Shown here piece by piece: positions 17,754 through 25,554 of a DNA stretch of 64,000 bases. Made by a program: the position numbers and the translations under genes. The DNA comes from Faecalibacterium prausnitzii (GTDB lineage Bacteria > Bacillota > Clostridia > Oscillospirales > Ruminococcaceae): assembly GCF_003287495.1 (NCBI RefSeq), contig NZ_PRLE01000004.1, forward strand, positions 1 to 64,000. The letters are read 5' to 3'. The first letter of the stretch is position 1. Each line of letters begins with the position of its first letter. The notes beneath the pieces were generated by a model. The model was not told the DNA's origin, did not search any database, and worked only from the letters and a program-made list of their open reading frames with translations.

Positions 17754-18349
17754 TATTTTATCTCTCCATTACAAATCATGGCCACTGCCTTGGGCAGCAG
17801 CTTCCACTCGGCCTGCTCCATCACCCGCTTCTGCAGCACCTCGGGGGTATCGCCGGGCAGGATGTCCACGGCCTTTTGCAGCAGGATGGGCCCGCCGTCG
17901 CACTCCTCGTTGACAAAGTGGACGGTGGCACCCGTCACCTTGCAGCCCCGGGCCAGCGCGGCCTCGTGGGGGCGCAGGCCGTACATGCCGGGCCCGCAGA
18001 ACGACGGGATGAGGGCGGGGTGGACGTTCAGGATGCGGCGCGGATAGGCCGCGATGACGCTGGGGCCCAGCACGGACAGAAAGCCCGCCAGCACCACCAG
18101 GTCGATGTCGTGCTCCTTGAGCACGGCCAGCAGGGCGGCGTCAAAGTCTTCGCTGGCGGCATAATCCTTGCGGCGGACAACAACGCCCTCCACGCCAGCC
18201 TTGGCGGCCCGCTCCAGCGCATAGACACCGGGCTTGGAGGCCACCACCAGTTTGATCTTGCCGTTGGGGTTCTCGCCCCGGGCTTCGCTGTCCAGCAGGG
18301 CCTGCAGGTTGGTGCCGCCGCCGGAGACGAGCACTGCAATGTTCAGCAC
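17753..18349 (-). CDS. purN: Phosphoribosylglycinamide formyltransferase PurN
   Basis: A 198-residue folate-dependent GAR transformylase. The N-terminus LNIAVLVSGGGTNLQAL holds the phosphate-binding loop, and the catalytic region has NVHPALIPSF followed by G-x-H-type residues (GATVHFVNEECDGG). It uses 10-formyl-THF to make FGAR. GTG start at 18349 overlaps the end of purM by 7 bases, which indicates translational coupling. Confidence 0.95.
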   Translation of the reverse strand: MLNIAVLVSGGGTNLQALLDSEARGENPNGKIKLVVASKPGVYALERAAKAGVEGVVVRRKDYAASEDFDAALLAVLKEHDIDLVVLAGFLSVLGPSVIAAYPRRILNVHPALIPSFCGPGMYGLRPHEAALARGCKVTGATVHFVNEECDGGPILLQKAVDILPGDTPEVLQKRVMEQAEWKLLPKAVAMICNGEIK

Positions 18350-19389
18350 AGCTCCACACCCTCGCCTTCTGCAATGACGCCCAGGCGGTAAGCCTCCGGC
18401 TCGCCGTTCGCGTGGAGGATGTCCAGTGCCTTGTCTGCCTGCTCGGCCGGGACAGTGAGCACCATGCCCACACCCATGTTAAAGGTGTTGAACATATCGT
18501 GCTCGGAGATGCCGCCCTCTTTCTGCATCAGGTGGAAGAGGGCCGGGGTGCGGACATCCTCTTTCTTGATGCGGGCGCAGCAGCCTTTCTTCAGGCTGCG
18601 GGGGATGTTTTCATAGAAGCCGCCGCCGGTGATGTGGGAGATGCCCTTGACATCCACCTCTTCCAGCACTTTCAGCACGGGCTTGACGTAAATTTTGGTG
18701 GGGGCCAGCAGGGCCTCGCCCAGGGTCTTGCCGCCCAGCTCCGCGGGAGCGGTCTTCAGAATATCGGGGTTGCCGTCGATGTCAAAGATCTTGCGCACCA
18801 GCGAGAAGCCGTTGGAGTGGACGCCCGTGGAGGGCAGTGCCAGAATGACATCACCGGGCTTCATGGTGTCGTTGTTCAGGATCTTTTCTTTGTCCACAAC
18901 GCCCACGGTGAAACCGGCCAGATCGTACTCCTCCTCCGGCATCATGCCCGGGTGCTCGGCGGTCTCGCCGCCCACCAGAGAGCAATCGGCCTGCACGCAG
19001 CCCTCGGCCACGCCCTTGACGATCTCAGCGATCTTTTCCGGGATGTTGCGGCCGCAGGCGATGTAATCCAGGAAGACCAGCGGCTTTGCACCAGCGCAGA
19101 TGACATCGTTGACGCACATGGCCACGCAGTCGATGCCGATGGTGTCGTGCTTGTCCAGGATCATGGCGATCTTCAGCTTGGTGCCCACGCCGTCGGTGCC
19201 GGAGATCAGCACCGGGTGCTTGTAGCCCGTGCAGTCCAGCTCAAACAGGCCGCCAAAACCGCCCAGACCACCGATGCAGTGCTCGTTCATGGTGCGGGCA
19301 ACGTACTGTTTCATCAGCTCCACCGAGCGGTAACCAGCGGTGATATCCACACCTGCTGCTGCATAGCTTTCCGAATAGCTCTTTTCCAT
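18343..19389 (-). CDS. purM: Phosphoribosylformylglycinamidine cyclo-ligase
   Basis: A 348-residue AIR synthetase that closes the imidazole ring from FGAM using ATP. Typical segments are YAAAGVDITAGYRSVELM at the N-terminus, SGTDGVGTKLK (about 63), VGGETAEHPGMM, and LPSTGVHSNGFSLVR. AGGAGAG lies 8 bases before the ATG. It lies 4 bases from the purF stop in the operon. Confidence 0.96.
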   Translation of the reverse strand: MEKSYSESYAAAGVDITAGYRSVELMKQYVARTMNEHCIGGLGGFGGLFELDCTGYKHPVLISGTDGVGTKLKIAMILDKHDTIGIDCVAMCVNDVICAGAKPLVFLDYIACGRNIPEKIAEIVKGVAEGCVQADCSLVGGETAEHPGMMPEEEYDLAGFTVGVVDKEKILNNDTMKPGDVILALPSTGVHSNGFSLVRKIFDIDGNPDILKTAPAELGGKTLGEALLAPTKIYVKPVLKVLEEVDVKGISHITGGGFYENIPRSLKKGCCARIKKEDVRTPALFHLMQKEGGISEHDMFNTFNMGVGMVLTVPAEQADKALDILHANGEPEAYRLGVIAEGEGVELC

Positions 19390-19393
19390 CTTG

Positions 19394-20872
19394 TTACTCT
19401 CCTAACTTTTTCTCGTCCTTGGGACGGTCGTTGAGATGACGCTCGTGAATATCGGTCGAAAGCACTTCCTTCGGCTTGACGGCGTATTCCCCCGTGAAGC
19501 AGGCCGTGCAGAAACCACAGTGGGCATTGGGAGCCAGCTTGACCACATGCTCCGTGGAAAGGTAGCCCAGCGTGTCCGCCCCGATGATCTCATTGATCTG
19601 GTCCACGGTGCGGCCCGTGGCCACCAGAAGCTTCTGGTCCGGGATATCCGTGCCGAAATAGCAGGGATACTTGAACGGCGGAGCCGAGACCCGGAAATGG
19701 ACCTCCCTGGCACCCGCGTCCCGCAGCAGCTTGATGATGCGGGCGGAGGTGGTGCCGCGGACGATGGAGTCATCCACCAGCACCACCCGCTTGCCCTTGA
19801 CGGTGCTGGTCACCGCGTTGAGCTTGATGCGGACGCTGTTCTCGCGCTGTTTCTGGCTGCCCTGGATAAAGGTGCGGCCAATGTATTTATTTTTGATGAA
19901 GCCGATGCCGTAGGGGATGCCGCTCTCCTCGGAGTAGCCGAGGGCGGCGTCCAGGCCGGAGTCCGGCACGCCGATGACCACATCGGCCTCCACGGGGTGC
20001 TCCTGCGCCAGGAAGCGGCCCGCCTGCTTGCGTGCCTCGTGGACGGACTGGCCTTCAATGATGCTGTCCGGGCGGGAGAAGTAGATGTACTCAAACACGC
20101 ACATCTGGCTGTCCGGGCGGCCCACATGATCCCGGATGCTCCGCAGCTCGCCGGTCTTGGCATCGGCCACCACGATCTCACCGGGTTCCACATCCCGCAG
20201 GAGAGTGGCTCCAGCGGCGTCCAGGGCGCAGCTCTCGCTGGCGAAGACATAGCCGCCGCCCGGCAGGGTACCGATGCACAGGGGCCGGTAGCCGCGGGGG
20301 TCACGCACCGCGATGAGCTTGGTGGCGGACATGATGACGAGGCTGTAAGCACCCTCCAGCACGTCCATCGTCTTGCTGATGGCAGTCTCAATGCTGCCCA
20401 TCCGCAAGCGGTTGCGGGTAACGAGGTAGCAGATCACTTCGGTATCAGAGGAGCCATGGAAGATGGCCCCCTCATTTTCCAGCTGGCGGCGGAGCTCCAA
20501 TGCATTGGTCAGGTTGCCGTTGTGGCACAGGGCCATGGTGCCCCGGCCATGCCGGACGATCATGGGCTGAGCATTGGCCCGCACCCGGCTGCCGGAAGTG
20601 GCATACCGGACATGGCCGGTAGCCATGTGGGCGGTAGGCTTTGCCAGAGAGGCCAGCACCGCCGGGGTGAACACCTCGTTGACAAGGCCGAGATCCCGGT
20701 GGCCCTCAATGACGCCATCGTCGTTGACGGCGATGCCGCAGCTCTCCTGGCCGCGGTGCTGCAGCGCGTACAGGGCGGAGTAAGCGGCAGCGGCCACGTC
20801 CTCCGTCCCGGCGCGGTCATAGATGCCAAAAACGCCGCACTCTTCGTGAAGCGGATATGCAAAATCAGACAT
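19394..20872 (-). CDS. purF: Amidophosphoribosyltransferase
   Basis: A 492-residue enzyme that commits PRPP to purine synthesis. The N-terminal Ntn glutaminase domain starts at Cys12 (HEECGVFGIYD), so an 11-residue propeptide should be removed. The C-terminal phosphoribosyltransferase domain has the PRPP loop VVLVDDSIVRGTTS. Four Cys near the C-terminus (residues about 445-465, CGFCTACF) would suit the Fe-S cluster found in Bacillus-type PurF. Start overlaps the purE stop (TAATG). Confidence 0.96.
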   Translation of the reverse strand: MSDFAYPLHEECGVFGIYDRAGTEDVAAAAYSALYALQHRGQESCGIAVNDDGVIEGHRDLGLVNEVFTPAVLASLAKPTAHMATGHVRYATSGSRVRANAQPMIVRHGRGTMALCHNGNLTNALELRRQLENEGAIFHGSSDTEVICYLVTRNRLRMGSIETAISKTMDVLEGAYSLVIMSATKLIAVRDPRGYRPLCIGTLPGGGYVFASESCALDAAGATLLRDVEPGEIVVADAKTGELRSIRDHVGRPDSQMCVFEYIYFSRPDSIIEGQSVHEARKQAGRFLAQEHPVEADVVIGVPDSGLDAALGYSEESGIPYGIGFIKNKYIGRTFIQGSQKQRENSVRIKLNAVTSTVKGKRVVLVDDSIVRGTTSARIIKLLRDAGAREVHFRVSAPPFKYPCYFGTDIPDQKLLVATGRTVDQINEIIGADTLGYLSTEHVVKLAPNAHCGFCTACFTGEYAVKPKEVLSTDIHERHLNDRPKDEKKLGE

Positions 20873-21372
20873 TACAGTTCCTCGATCTCTTTCTGCAGTT
20901 TTTCCTCTTTGGCGGCGATCTGTTCCGCCATGGCCGCGCGCTCGGCAGCCAGCTTGGCGGCCAGAGCATCGTCGCTCAGGGCCAGGATCTCAGCGGCCAG
21001 CCAGGCGGCGTTCTTGGCACCGTTCAGGGCCACGGTCGCCACAGGGATGCCGCTGGGCATCTGCACGGTGGCCAGCAGGGCGTCCAGGCCGTCCATGGCA
21101 CCGCCTTTCATCGGGATGCCGATGACGGGCAGGGTGGTGTTGGCGGCAAAGGCACCGGCCAGATGGGCGGCCATGCCGGCAGCGCAGAGAATGACGCCAA
21201 AACCATTCTCTTTTGCGCCCTTGGCAAAGGCAGCCGCCTCCGCCGGGGTGCGGTGTGCCGACAGGATGTGTGCCTCAAACGGGATGTCCAGCGCCTTGAG
21301 CTGGGCACAGGCCCCCTTGACCACCGGCCAATCGCTGTCCGAACCCATAATGACTGCAACTTTCCGAACCAT
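20872..21372 (-). CDS. purE: N5-carboxyaminoimidazole ribonucleotide mutase PurE
   Basis: A 166-residue PurE with the phosphate site GSDSDWPV (9-16) and SAHRTP (about 39-44). It makes CAIR from N5-CAIR (class I) or directly from AIR and CO2 (class II). No purK is present in the window, so the class is open. It is the first protein gene of the purine operon, and a terminator lies 39 bases upstream of it. AGAGAGG precedes the start. Confidence 0.95.
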   Translation of the reverse strand: MVRKVAVIMGSDSDWPVVKGACAQLKALDIPFEAHILSAHRTPAEAAAFAKGAKENGFGVILCAAGMAAHLAGAFAANTTLPVIGIPMKGGAMDGLDALLATVQMPSGIPVATVALNGAKNAAWLAAEILALSDDALAAKLAAERAAMAEQIAAKEEKLQKEIEEL

Positions 21373-21410
21373 CGAAATCCAACCTCTCTTTCTCTTTTCC
21401 GATCCACGGC

Positions 21411-21450
21411 AAACAAAAAAGGCTGTGGTACACCTGCACCACGGCCTTTT
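21411..21450 (-). terminator. Terminator upstream of purE
   Basis: On the minus strand AAAAGGCCGTGGT pairs with ACCACAGCCTTTT (one mismatch pair) and is followed by TTTTTTGTTT. It ends the RNA candidate at 21451-21640 and could act as an attenuator for purE. Confidence 0.85.
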
Positions 21451-21640
21451 ATTTCTGCATTTGTTCCAGAGCGGCGCACCCCAAGCGGGTGTTCTGGCAT
21501 GAAGTTACACCGAGGCCCTGATGACCCTCACCGCACTGGCGGCCGATGGTTTTCAGCAGCATGTTTCGCATTCCGCTCGTCCTCCGCAACTTCATTGTCC
21601 CGCGCCCTGTCGCGGCGTGCTCCAGCTCCGGTTTTTGGGG
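21451..21640 (-). ncRNA. Candidate structured RNA upstream of purE (6S-like rod)
   Basis: Minus-strand sequence that pairs end to end. From the outside: CCGGAGC (21625-21631) with GCTCTGG (21466-21472), then GG/CC, GCAC/GTGC, GCGGG/CCCGC, ATGAAGTT/AACTTCAT and GAGG/CCTC, separated by internal loops. A terminator follows immediately. Size (about 180 nt), rod shape with internal bubbles and own terminator resemble 6S RNA, but I cannot confirm conserved 6S bases. An overlapping 40-codon frame (21449-21571, GGAGG 9 bases upstream) is a weaker alternative explanation. Confidence 0.5.
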
Positions 21641-21788
21641 GCTGGCGTTCGCCTTACACATACAGTTTACGGCAAAAAAACAGCTTTGCAAAGAGCGTTT
21701 CGGCAATTTCTCCCTTGTGTTCTCCTGCTGCCAAAAAACTTTCAAAAGTTTTGTGCAGTTTCGCCATTCTTTTTCTTTTTAAGTACGA

Positions 21789-21818
21789 CTTATTGGAACG
21801 ATACTTATTAGAACGATA
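21789..21818. repeat. Abutting tandem 15-bp repeat, possible operator
   Basis: Two copies of CTTATTRGAACGATA lie head to tail with one mismatch, between the ybaK stop and the RNA candidate upstream of purE. TTAACA at about 21824-21829 on the minus strand lies next to them. The period of 15 bp is not a whole number of helical turns. Confidence 0.6.
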
Positions 21819-21833
21819 AATATTGTTAAATCT

Positions 21834-22316
21834 TTAGAAAATGATGTGTGCCGTTGTGGCGCGGGCTGCCTTGATGAGGTCGGCCGGGGCGCAGCACACC
21901 TGGGTACCGATCCGCCCGCCGGAAACATAGACTTTCGGCTGGGCCAGCACGCTCTCATCAAACACGGTGGTGTACTGCTTTTTCATACCCACCGGGCTGC
22001 AGCCGCCCCGGACATAGCCGGTCACCTTGTTGATATCGGCCACATGGATCATGGCCACGCTCTTTTCACCCACGCTGCGGGCGGCGGCTTTCAGGTCCAG
22101 CTCCGCTGCCACCGGGATGACGAAGACGAAATAATTTCTGCTGGCCCCCTGGGTCACCAGTGTTTTATACACGCAGGCAGGGTCTTCCCCCATGCTGGCA
22201 GCTACCGTCACGCCGTCCACCGCCACGCCCTCCTCGTGGGCGTATTCATGGGCGGTATAGGGCACCTTGGCCCGCTCCAGAATACGCATGGCATTGGTCT
22301 TTGCTTCTTTTCCCAT
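21834..22316 (-). CDS. ybaK: Cys-tRNA(Pro)/Cys-tRNA(Cys) deacylase YbaK/EbsC
   Basis: A 160-residue YbaK-fold protein. The conserved lysine is in DPACVYKTLVTQG (about 45-57), and GGCSPVGMKKQ (about 109-119) is the family motif. It hydrolyses Cys wrongly attached to tRNA-Pro. It is transcribed alone, divergently from the DAHP synthase gene. AGGAG lies 10 bases upstream of the ATG. Confidence 0.93.
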   Translation of the reverse strand: MGKEAKTNAMRILERAKVPYTAHEYAHEEGVAVDGVTVAASMGEDPACVYKTLVTQGASRNYFVFVIPVAAELDLKAAARSVGEKSVAMIHVADINKVTGYVRGGCSPVGMKKQYTTVFDESVLAQPKVYVSGGRIGTQVCCAPADLIKAARATTAHIIF

Positions 22317-22342
22317 AGCTCTATCACTCCTATCGTGCTCCT

Positions 22343-22371
22343 ATTCTACCACGTTTGCGGAAAAATTTCAA
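22343..22371 (-). promoter_or_regulatory. Promoter of ybaK
   Basis: On the minus strand TTGAAA, 17-base spacer, TAGAAT, 27 bases before the start codon. It lies back to back with the DAHP synthase promoter, 7 bases away. Confidence 0.75.
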
Positions 22372-22378
22372 AAAAGCC

Positions 22379-22407
22379 TTGACTTCACAAAACTGAAGTG
22401 GTATGCT
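22379..22407 (+). promoter_or_regulatory. Promoter of the DAHP synthase gene
   Basis: TTGACT at 22379-22384, a 17-base spacer and TATGCT at 22402-22407. The spacer is almost wholly occupied by operator 1 (22382-22399), so a bound repressor would block RNA polymerase. Confidence 0.85.
22382..22399. promoter_or_regulatory. Palindromic operator 1
   Basis: ACTTCACAAAACTGAAGT: half-sites ACTTCA and TGAAGT with 6 bases between. It overlaps the -35 box and the spacer of the DAHP synthase promoter. Confidence 0.75.
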
Positions 22408-22424
22408 ATGCCCATGCTCAAGAT

Positions 22425-22442
22425 ACTTCACGAAACTGAAGT
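22425..22442. promoter_or_regulatory. Palindromic operator 2
   Basis: ACTTCACGAAACTGAAGT differs from operator 1 at one base. Its centre is 43 bp from the centre of operator 1, close to four helical turns, so repressors on both sites would face the same side of the DNA. Confidence 0.75.
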
Positions 22443-22513
22443 TCACGATACTGATTTGCAGCAAGGGAGCCGTTCTCCCTGCCGCTTTGGGAAACTGGTA
22501 AGGAGAAAGCGCT

Positions 22514-23527
22514 ATGATCATTGTCTTAAAACAGAATGCCCCCGACGTACAGGTGCATGAGTTCTGCCGCGAGCTGGAGGGCATGGGCCTGCAGATCAAC
22601 GACTCCAAGGGCAGCGACACCCATATCCTCGGCCTCATCGGCGATACCAAGGCCATTGCAGAGAGCTGGGTACTGGCCAACCCCGTGGTGGAGGCCTGCC
22701 GCCGCGTGTCCGAGCCCTACAAAAAAGCCAACCGCAAGTTCCACCCGGACGACAGTATCATTGATGTGAACGGCGTCAAGATCGGCGGCGGAAACTTTGC
22801 CGTCATTGCAGGCCCCTGCAGCATTGAGAGCGAGGAGCAGATCACCTACTGCGCCCAGCGGGTCAAGGCCGCCGGTGCTTCCCTGCTGCGGGGCGGCGCG
22901 TTCAAGCCCCGCACCTCTCCCTACTCGTTCCAGGGAATGCGAAGCGAGGGCCTGGATCTGCTCAAGCTGGCCCGCCGGGCCACGGGTGCTCCCATCGTGA
23001 CCGAGATCATGAACACCGAGCATCTGCCCCTGTTCGAGAACGTGGACCTCATCCAGGTGGGTGCCCGCAACATGCAGAATTTTGAACTGCTCAAGGCCGT
23101 GGGCCGCCAAAAAAAGCCCGTGCTGCTCAAGCGGGGCCTGGCCAACACGCTGGAAGAGTTCGTGATGAGCGCCGAGTACATCATGGCCGAGGGCAACGAG
23201 AACGTCATCCTCTGCGAGCGCGGCATCCGTACTTTTGAGACCAGTATGCGGAACACCCTGGACCTGGCCGGTGTGGTGATGCTGCACAAGATGACCCACC
23301 TGCCCGTGGTGGTGGACCCCAGCCACGCCTGCGGCCACGCCTGGATGGTGCCGGAGCTGGCAAAGGCTGCCGTAGCGGCCGGTGCCGACGGCCTGATGAT
23401 CGAGGTGCACAACAACCCCGCCAAGGCCAAGTGCGATGGTGCCCAGAGCCTGACCCCCGACCAGTTTGATGAGCTGATGCAGTTCATCCGCAAGGAAGTG
23501 GAGTTCTTCGGCAAAAAGCTGAACTGA
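22514..23527 (+). CDS. aroF: 3-deoxy-7-phosphoheptulonate synthase (DAHP synthase)
   Basis: A 337-residue enzyme that condenses PEP and erythrose-4-phosphate, the first step of the shikimate pathway. Residues 1-70 form a ferredoxin-like regulatory domain as in Thermotoga-type DAHPS (MIIVLKQNAPDVQV). The catalytic barrel has AGPCSIES (about 97-104), RGGAFKPRTSPYSFQG, and VVVDPSHACGH. AAGGAG lies 8 bases upstream. The promoter with twin palindromic operators points to repression by an amino-acid-sensing regulator. It stands alone; no other aro or trp genes are near. Confidence 0.94.
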   Translation: MIIVLKQNAPDVQVHEFCRELEGMGLQINDSKGSDTHILGLIGDTKAIAESWVLANPVVEACRRVSEPYKKANRKFHPDDSIIDVNGVKIGGGNFAVIAGPCSIESEEQITYCAQRVKAAGASLLRGGAFKPRTSPYSFQGMRSEGLDLLKLARRATGAPIVTEIMNTEHLPLFENVDLIQVGARNMQNFELLKAVGRQKKPVLLKRGLANTLEEFVMSAEYIMAEGNENVILCERGIRTFETSMRNTLDLAGVVMLHKMTHLPVVVDPSHACGHAWMVPELAKAAVAAGADGLMIEVHNNPAKAKCDGAQSLTPDQFDELMQFIRKEVEFFGKKLN

Positions 23528-23622
23528 TCCGAAGCAGCATCTTACCGCCTGGCTCCGCCAGCACAGCCGCGCTGCCCCAATTCGCTGTTTCCCAGCCATT
23601 CCCCGCACCTTAAAATTTTATC

Positions 23623-23651
23623 TTGATTTTACAGACAGAATCCGGTATAAT
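23623..23651 (+). promoter_or_regulatory. Promoter of tRNA-Leu
   Basis: TTGATT at 23623-23628, 17-base spacer, TATAAT at 23646-23651, 19 bases upstream of the tRNA. Confidence 0.85.
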
Positions 23652-23670
23652 AACTTTGTTATCTTATCGT

Positions 23671-23754
23671 GCCGGTGTGTCGGAATGGCAGACGAGGGGG
23701 ACTCAAAATCCCTTGTGCGAATAACACGTGTGGGTTCGACCCCCACCACCGGCA
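23671..23754 (+). tRNA. tRNA-Leu (anticodon CAA)
   Basis: An 84-nt class II tRNA. Acceptor stem GCCGGTG/CACCGGC, anticodon loop CTCAAAA, long variable arm, T-arm GGGTTCGACCCC. The discriminator A is at 23754 and no CCA is encoded. Confidence 0.95.
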
Positions 23755-23758
23755 TAAA

Positions 23759-23796
23759 AAACAGCTTCAAGCTTAGGCTTGGAGCTGTTTTTTTAT
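23759..23796 (+). terminator. Terminator of tRNA-Leu
   Basis: AACAGCTtcAAGC pairs with GCTTggAGCTGTT and is followed by TTTTTT. It may also stop the converging LysR gene at 23832. Confidence 0.85.
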
Positions 23797-23831
23797 TTTG
23801 CCGGGGTGCGGGGCCAAACAGAGCCGGTGAT

Positions 23832-24701
23832 TCACACCAGCTCAACAAACGCTTTCATCTGAGGGGTCAGCCATTTATCCCGGTGGTAAAACAACTGGCG
23901 GTGCATGGATATCTGGCACTCGGGGACGTTGAGGCGGGCCAGGCGGTGGGCCGCCAGCTCATTGCGGACGATGTATTCCGGCAGGAACGAGAGGCCCATC
24001 CCCCGCTCCACCATCTCGGCCAGCATGGCGGCGCTGCCCAGCTCAATGTAGGGCTTCAGAGCCAGGTGATGGGCGTCCATGCACTGATCCAGAGCGTCGC
24101 GGTAGCTCATTCCCCGCTCGGTGAGCAGAAACTCCTGCTTCGCAAGCTCCTCCAGCGTGACCACCTCCTGCCGGGCCAGCGGATGGTTTGGCGGAGCCAC
24201 CATGCAGATGGGCTCCAGCTCGTTGAACGCCAGCACAAGATTGGGCTGCAAAATGGGCTGATCGAGGGTGTAAGCCAGATCGACCTCGTTGGAACTCAGC
24301 CACTGGAGCATCTCGTCGGCAGTGGCGGTGCGGAGCACCAGCTCCACCTCCGGGCAGCGGGCGTGGTAGTGGAGCAGCAGGTCGGGCAGAAAGGTGCTGC
24401 ACACCGAGTCCGCCAGTGCGATGCGGAGGGTGCCCCGCACCTCCCGGGCGGGCTGCAGGGCCGCTTTGGCCTGCTGGGCCGTCGCCAGCAGGGTGCGGGC
24501 GTAATCCTGAAACGTGAGCCCCGCGTCGGTCAGGCGGACGGTCTTTCCCACCCGGTCAAACAGCGGGGTGCCCAGCTCGGCCTCCAGCTGGGCGATCTGA
24601 GAGGAGACAGCCGACTGGGAGTAGCCCAGCTCCCGCGCAGCGCGGGAAAAGCTGTGCAGCTCCGCAATGTGCAAAAAGGTGTTGATGGTTCGCAGCTCCA
24701 T
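23832..24701 (-). CDS. LysR-family transcriptional regulator
   Basis: A 289-residue regulator. Winged helix-turn-helix at residues 1-62 (FSRAARELGYSQSAVSSQIAQLE), then a periplasmic-binding-protein-like effector domain (about 90-289) beginning RIALADSV. It starts with GGAGG 9 bases upstream and follows trmO by 15 bases on the same strand, so the two are probably co-transcribed. The effector and targets are unknown; LysR proteins often control a divergent neighbour, but the divergent side here is not adjacent. Confidence 0.9.
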   Translation of the reverse strand: MELRTINTFLHIAELHSFSRAARELGYSQSAVSSQIAQLEAELGTPLFDRVGKTVRLTDAGLTFQDYARTLLATAQQAKAALQPAREVRGTLRIALADSVCSTFLPDLLLHYHARCPEVELVLRTATADEMLQWLSSNEVDLAYTLDQPILQPNLVLAFNELEPICMVAPPNHPLARQEVVTLEELAKQEFLLTERGMSYRDALDQCMDAHHLALKPYIELGSAAMLAEMVERGMGLSFLPEYIVRNELAAHRLARLNVPECQISMHRQLFYHRDKWLTPQMKAFVELV

Positions 24702-24716
24702 GAGCAGTTCCTCCGG

Positions 24717-25418
24717 TCAGCGGCGGGTGATATCCGTCACGGTCAGGGTCTCGCCGTCCACGGTGAAATGCACTTCCAGCCCGGCAAACTCCATGCCGTA
24801 CACCCGGGCAGGGTCATGCTGGTAGGAGGGGCGGGGGTCATGGGCCAGCACGCCCCGCAGGCCCTCCTGCTCTGCCTCCGGGACCCTTGCCCAGAGGGCG
24901 GGGTCACACTCCACATTCAGGTGGTTCATCCGGGTCTGGGCCGTAAAGCCCGCCGAGGCATCCGGGTGGCAGTCGGCGTACGGGATATAGGGCTTGATGT
25001 CGTAGATGGGGGTGCCGTCCATGAGGTCGGCGCCCCGCACGATGAGGACCGGGCCCACCTCGGGCCGGATCTCGATTTTTTCCAGCTGGACGCTGGACAG
25101 GCCCAGCGGATTGGGCCGGAACGGCGAGCGGGTGGCAAACACGCCCATCCGGGTGTTGCCGCCCAGGCGGGGCGGGCGGACCGTGGGCGACCAGGTATCC
25201 CGCACGGCCCCGGAGAACTGCCACACCAGCCAGATGTGGCTGAAATCTTCCAGCCCGCGCACGGCGTCCGGGTTGCGGTACTCCGGGGTAAAAATGATCT
25301 CGCCCCGCAGGCTGTCTACCAGCCCGCTCTGGCGCGGGATGCCAAACTTGGTGGGGAACGCCGTGTGGATGTGGGCGATGACGTTCAGGGTCATCGCTTC
25401 TGTGGAAGCTTTTTCCAT
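24717..25418 (-). CDS. trmO: tRNA (t6A37) N6-methyltransferase TrmO
   Basis: A 233-residue TrmO/YaeB (TsaA-like) protein. It methylates t6A37 in ACY-reading tRNAs such as tRNA-Thr using SAM. Typical segments are DFSHIWLVWQF (about 57-67), VFATRSPFRPNPLGLSSV (about 94-111) and DGTPIYDIKPYIPYAD (about 134-149). ATG at 25418 is chosen because AGGAGG lies 9 bases upstream; the longer frame starts before the ribosome site. Confidence 0.92.
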   Translation of the reverse strand: MEKASTEAMTLNVIAHIHTAFPTKFGIPRQSGLVDSLRGEIIFTPEYRNPDAVRGLEDFSHIWLVWQFSGAVRDTWSPTVRPPRLGGNTRMGVFATRSPFRPNPLGLSSVQLEKIEIRPEVGPVLIVRGADLMDGTPIYDIKPYIPYADCHPDASAGFTAQTRMNHLNVECDPALWARVPEAEQEGLRGVLAHDPRPSYQHDPARVYGMEFAGLEVHFTVDGETLTVTDITRR

Positions 25419-25490
25419 GATAATCTCCTCCTGCCGTAGGCCGCAGGGCACTGCTGTGCCGGAGCCCATCGGGCGAATTTTTGAAACAAA

Positions 25491-25554
25491 ACCGACCTGC
25501 CAAGGGCTCCCCTGGCAGAGGAGCTGGCATCGCGGAGCGATGACGGAGAGGTTT
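25491..25554. repeat. Mosaic palindromic intergenic repeat (copy 3, short form)
   Basis: CCGACCTGCCAAGGGCTCCC then CTGGCAGAGGAGCTGG, the core GGCATCGCggaGCGATGACGG and AGAGGTTT. It lies between trmO and the S24 repressor gene and shares its first part with copies 4 and 6 and its core with copies 1, 2 and 5. Confidence 0.7.

Noticed and set aside
21449-21571. 40-codon ORF ending just before the terminator upstream of purE
   Set aside because: It has a plausible GGAGG, but it lies within the long-range paired RNA and its codons are part of the helices; listed only as an alternative to the RNA call.
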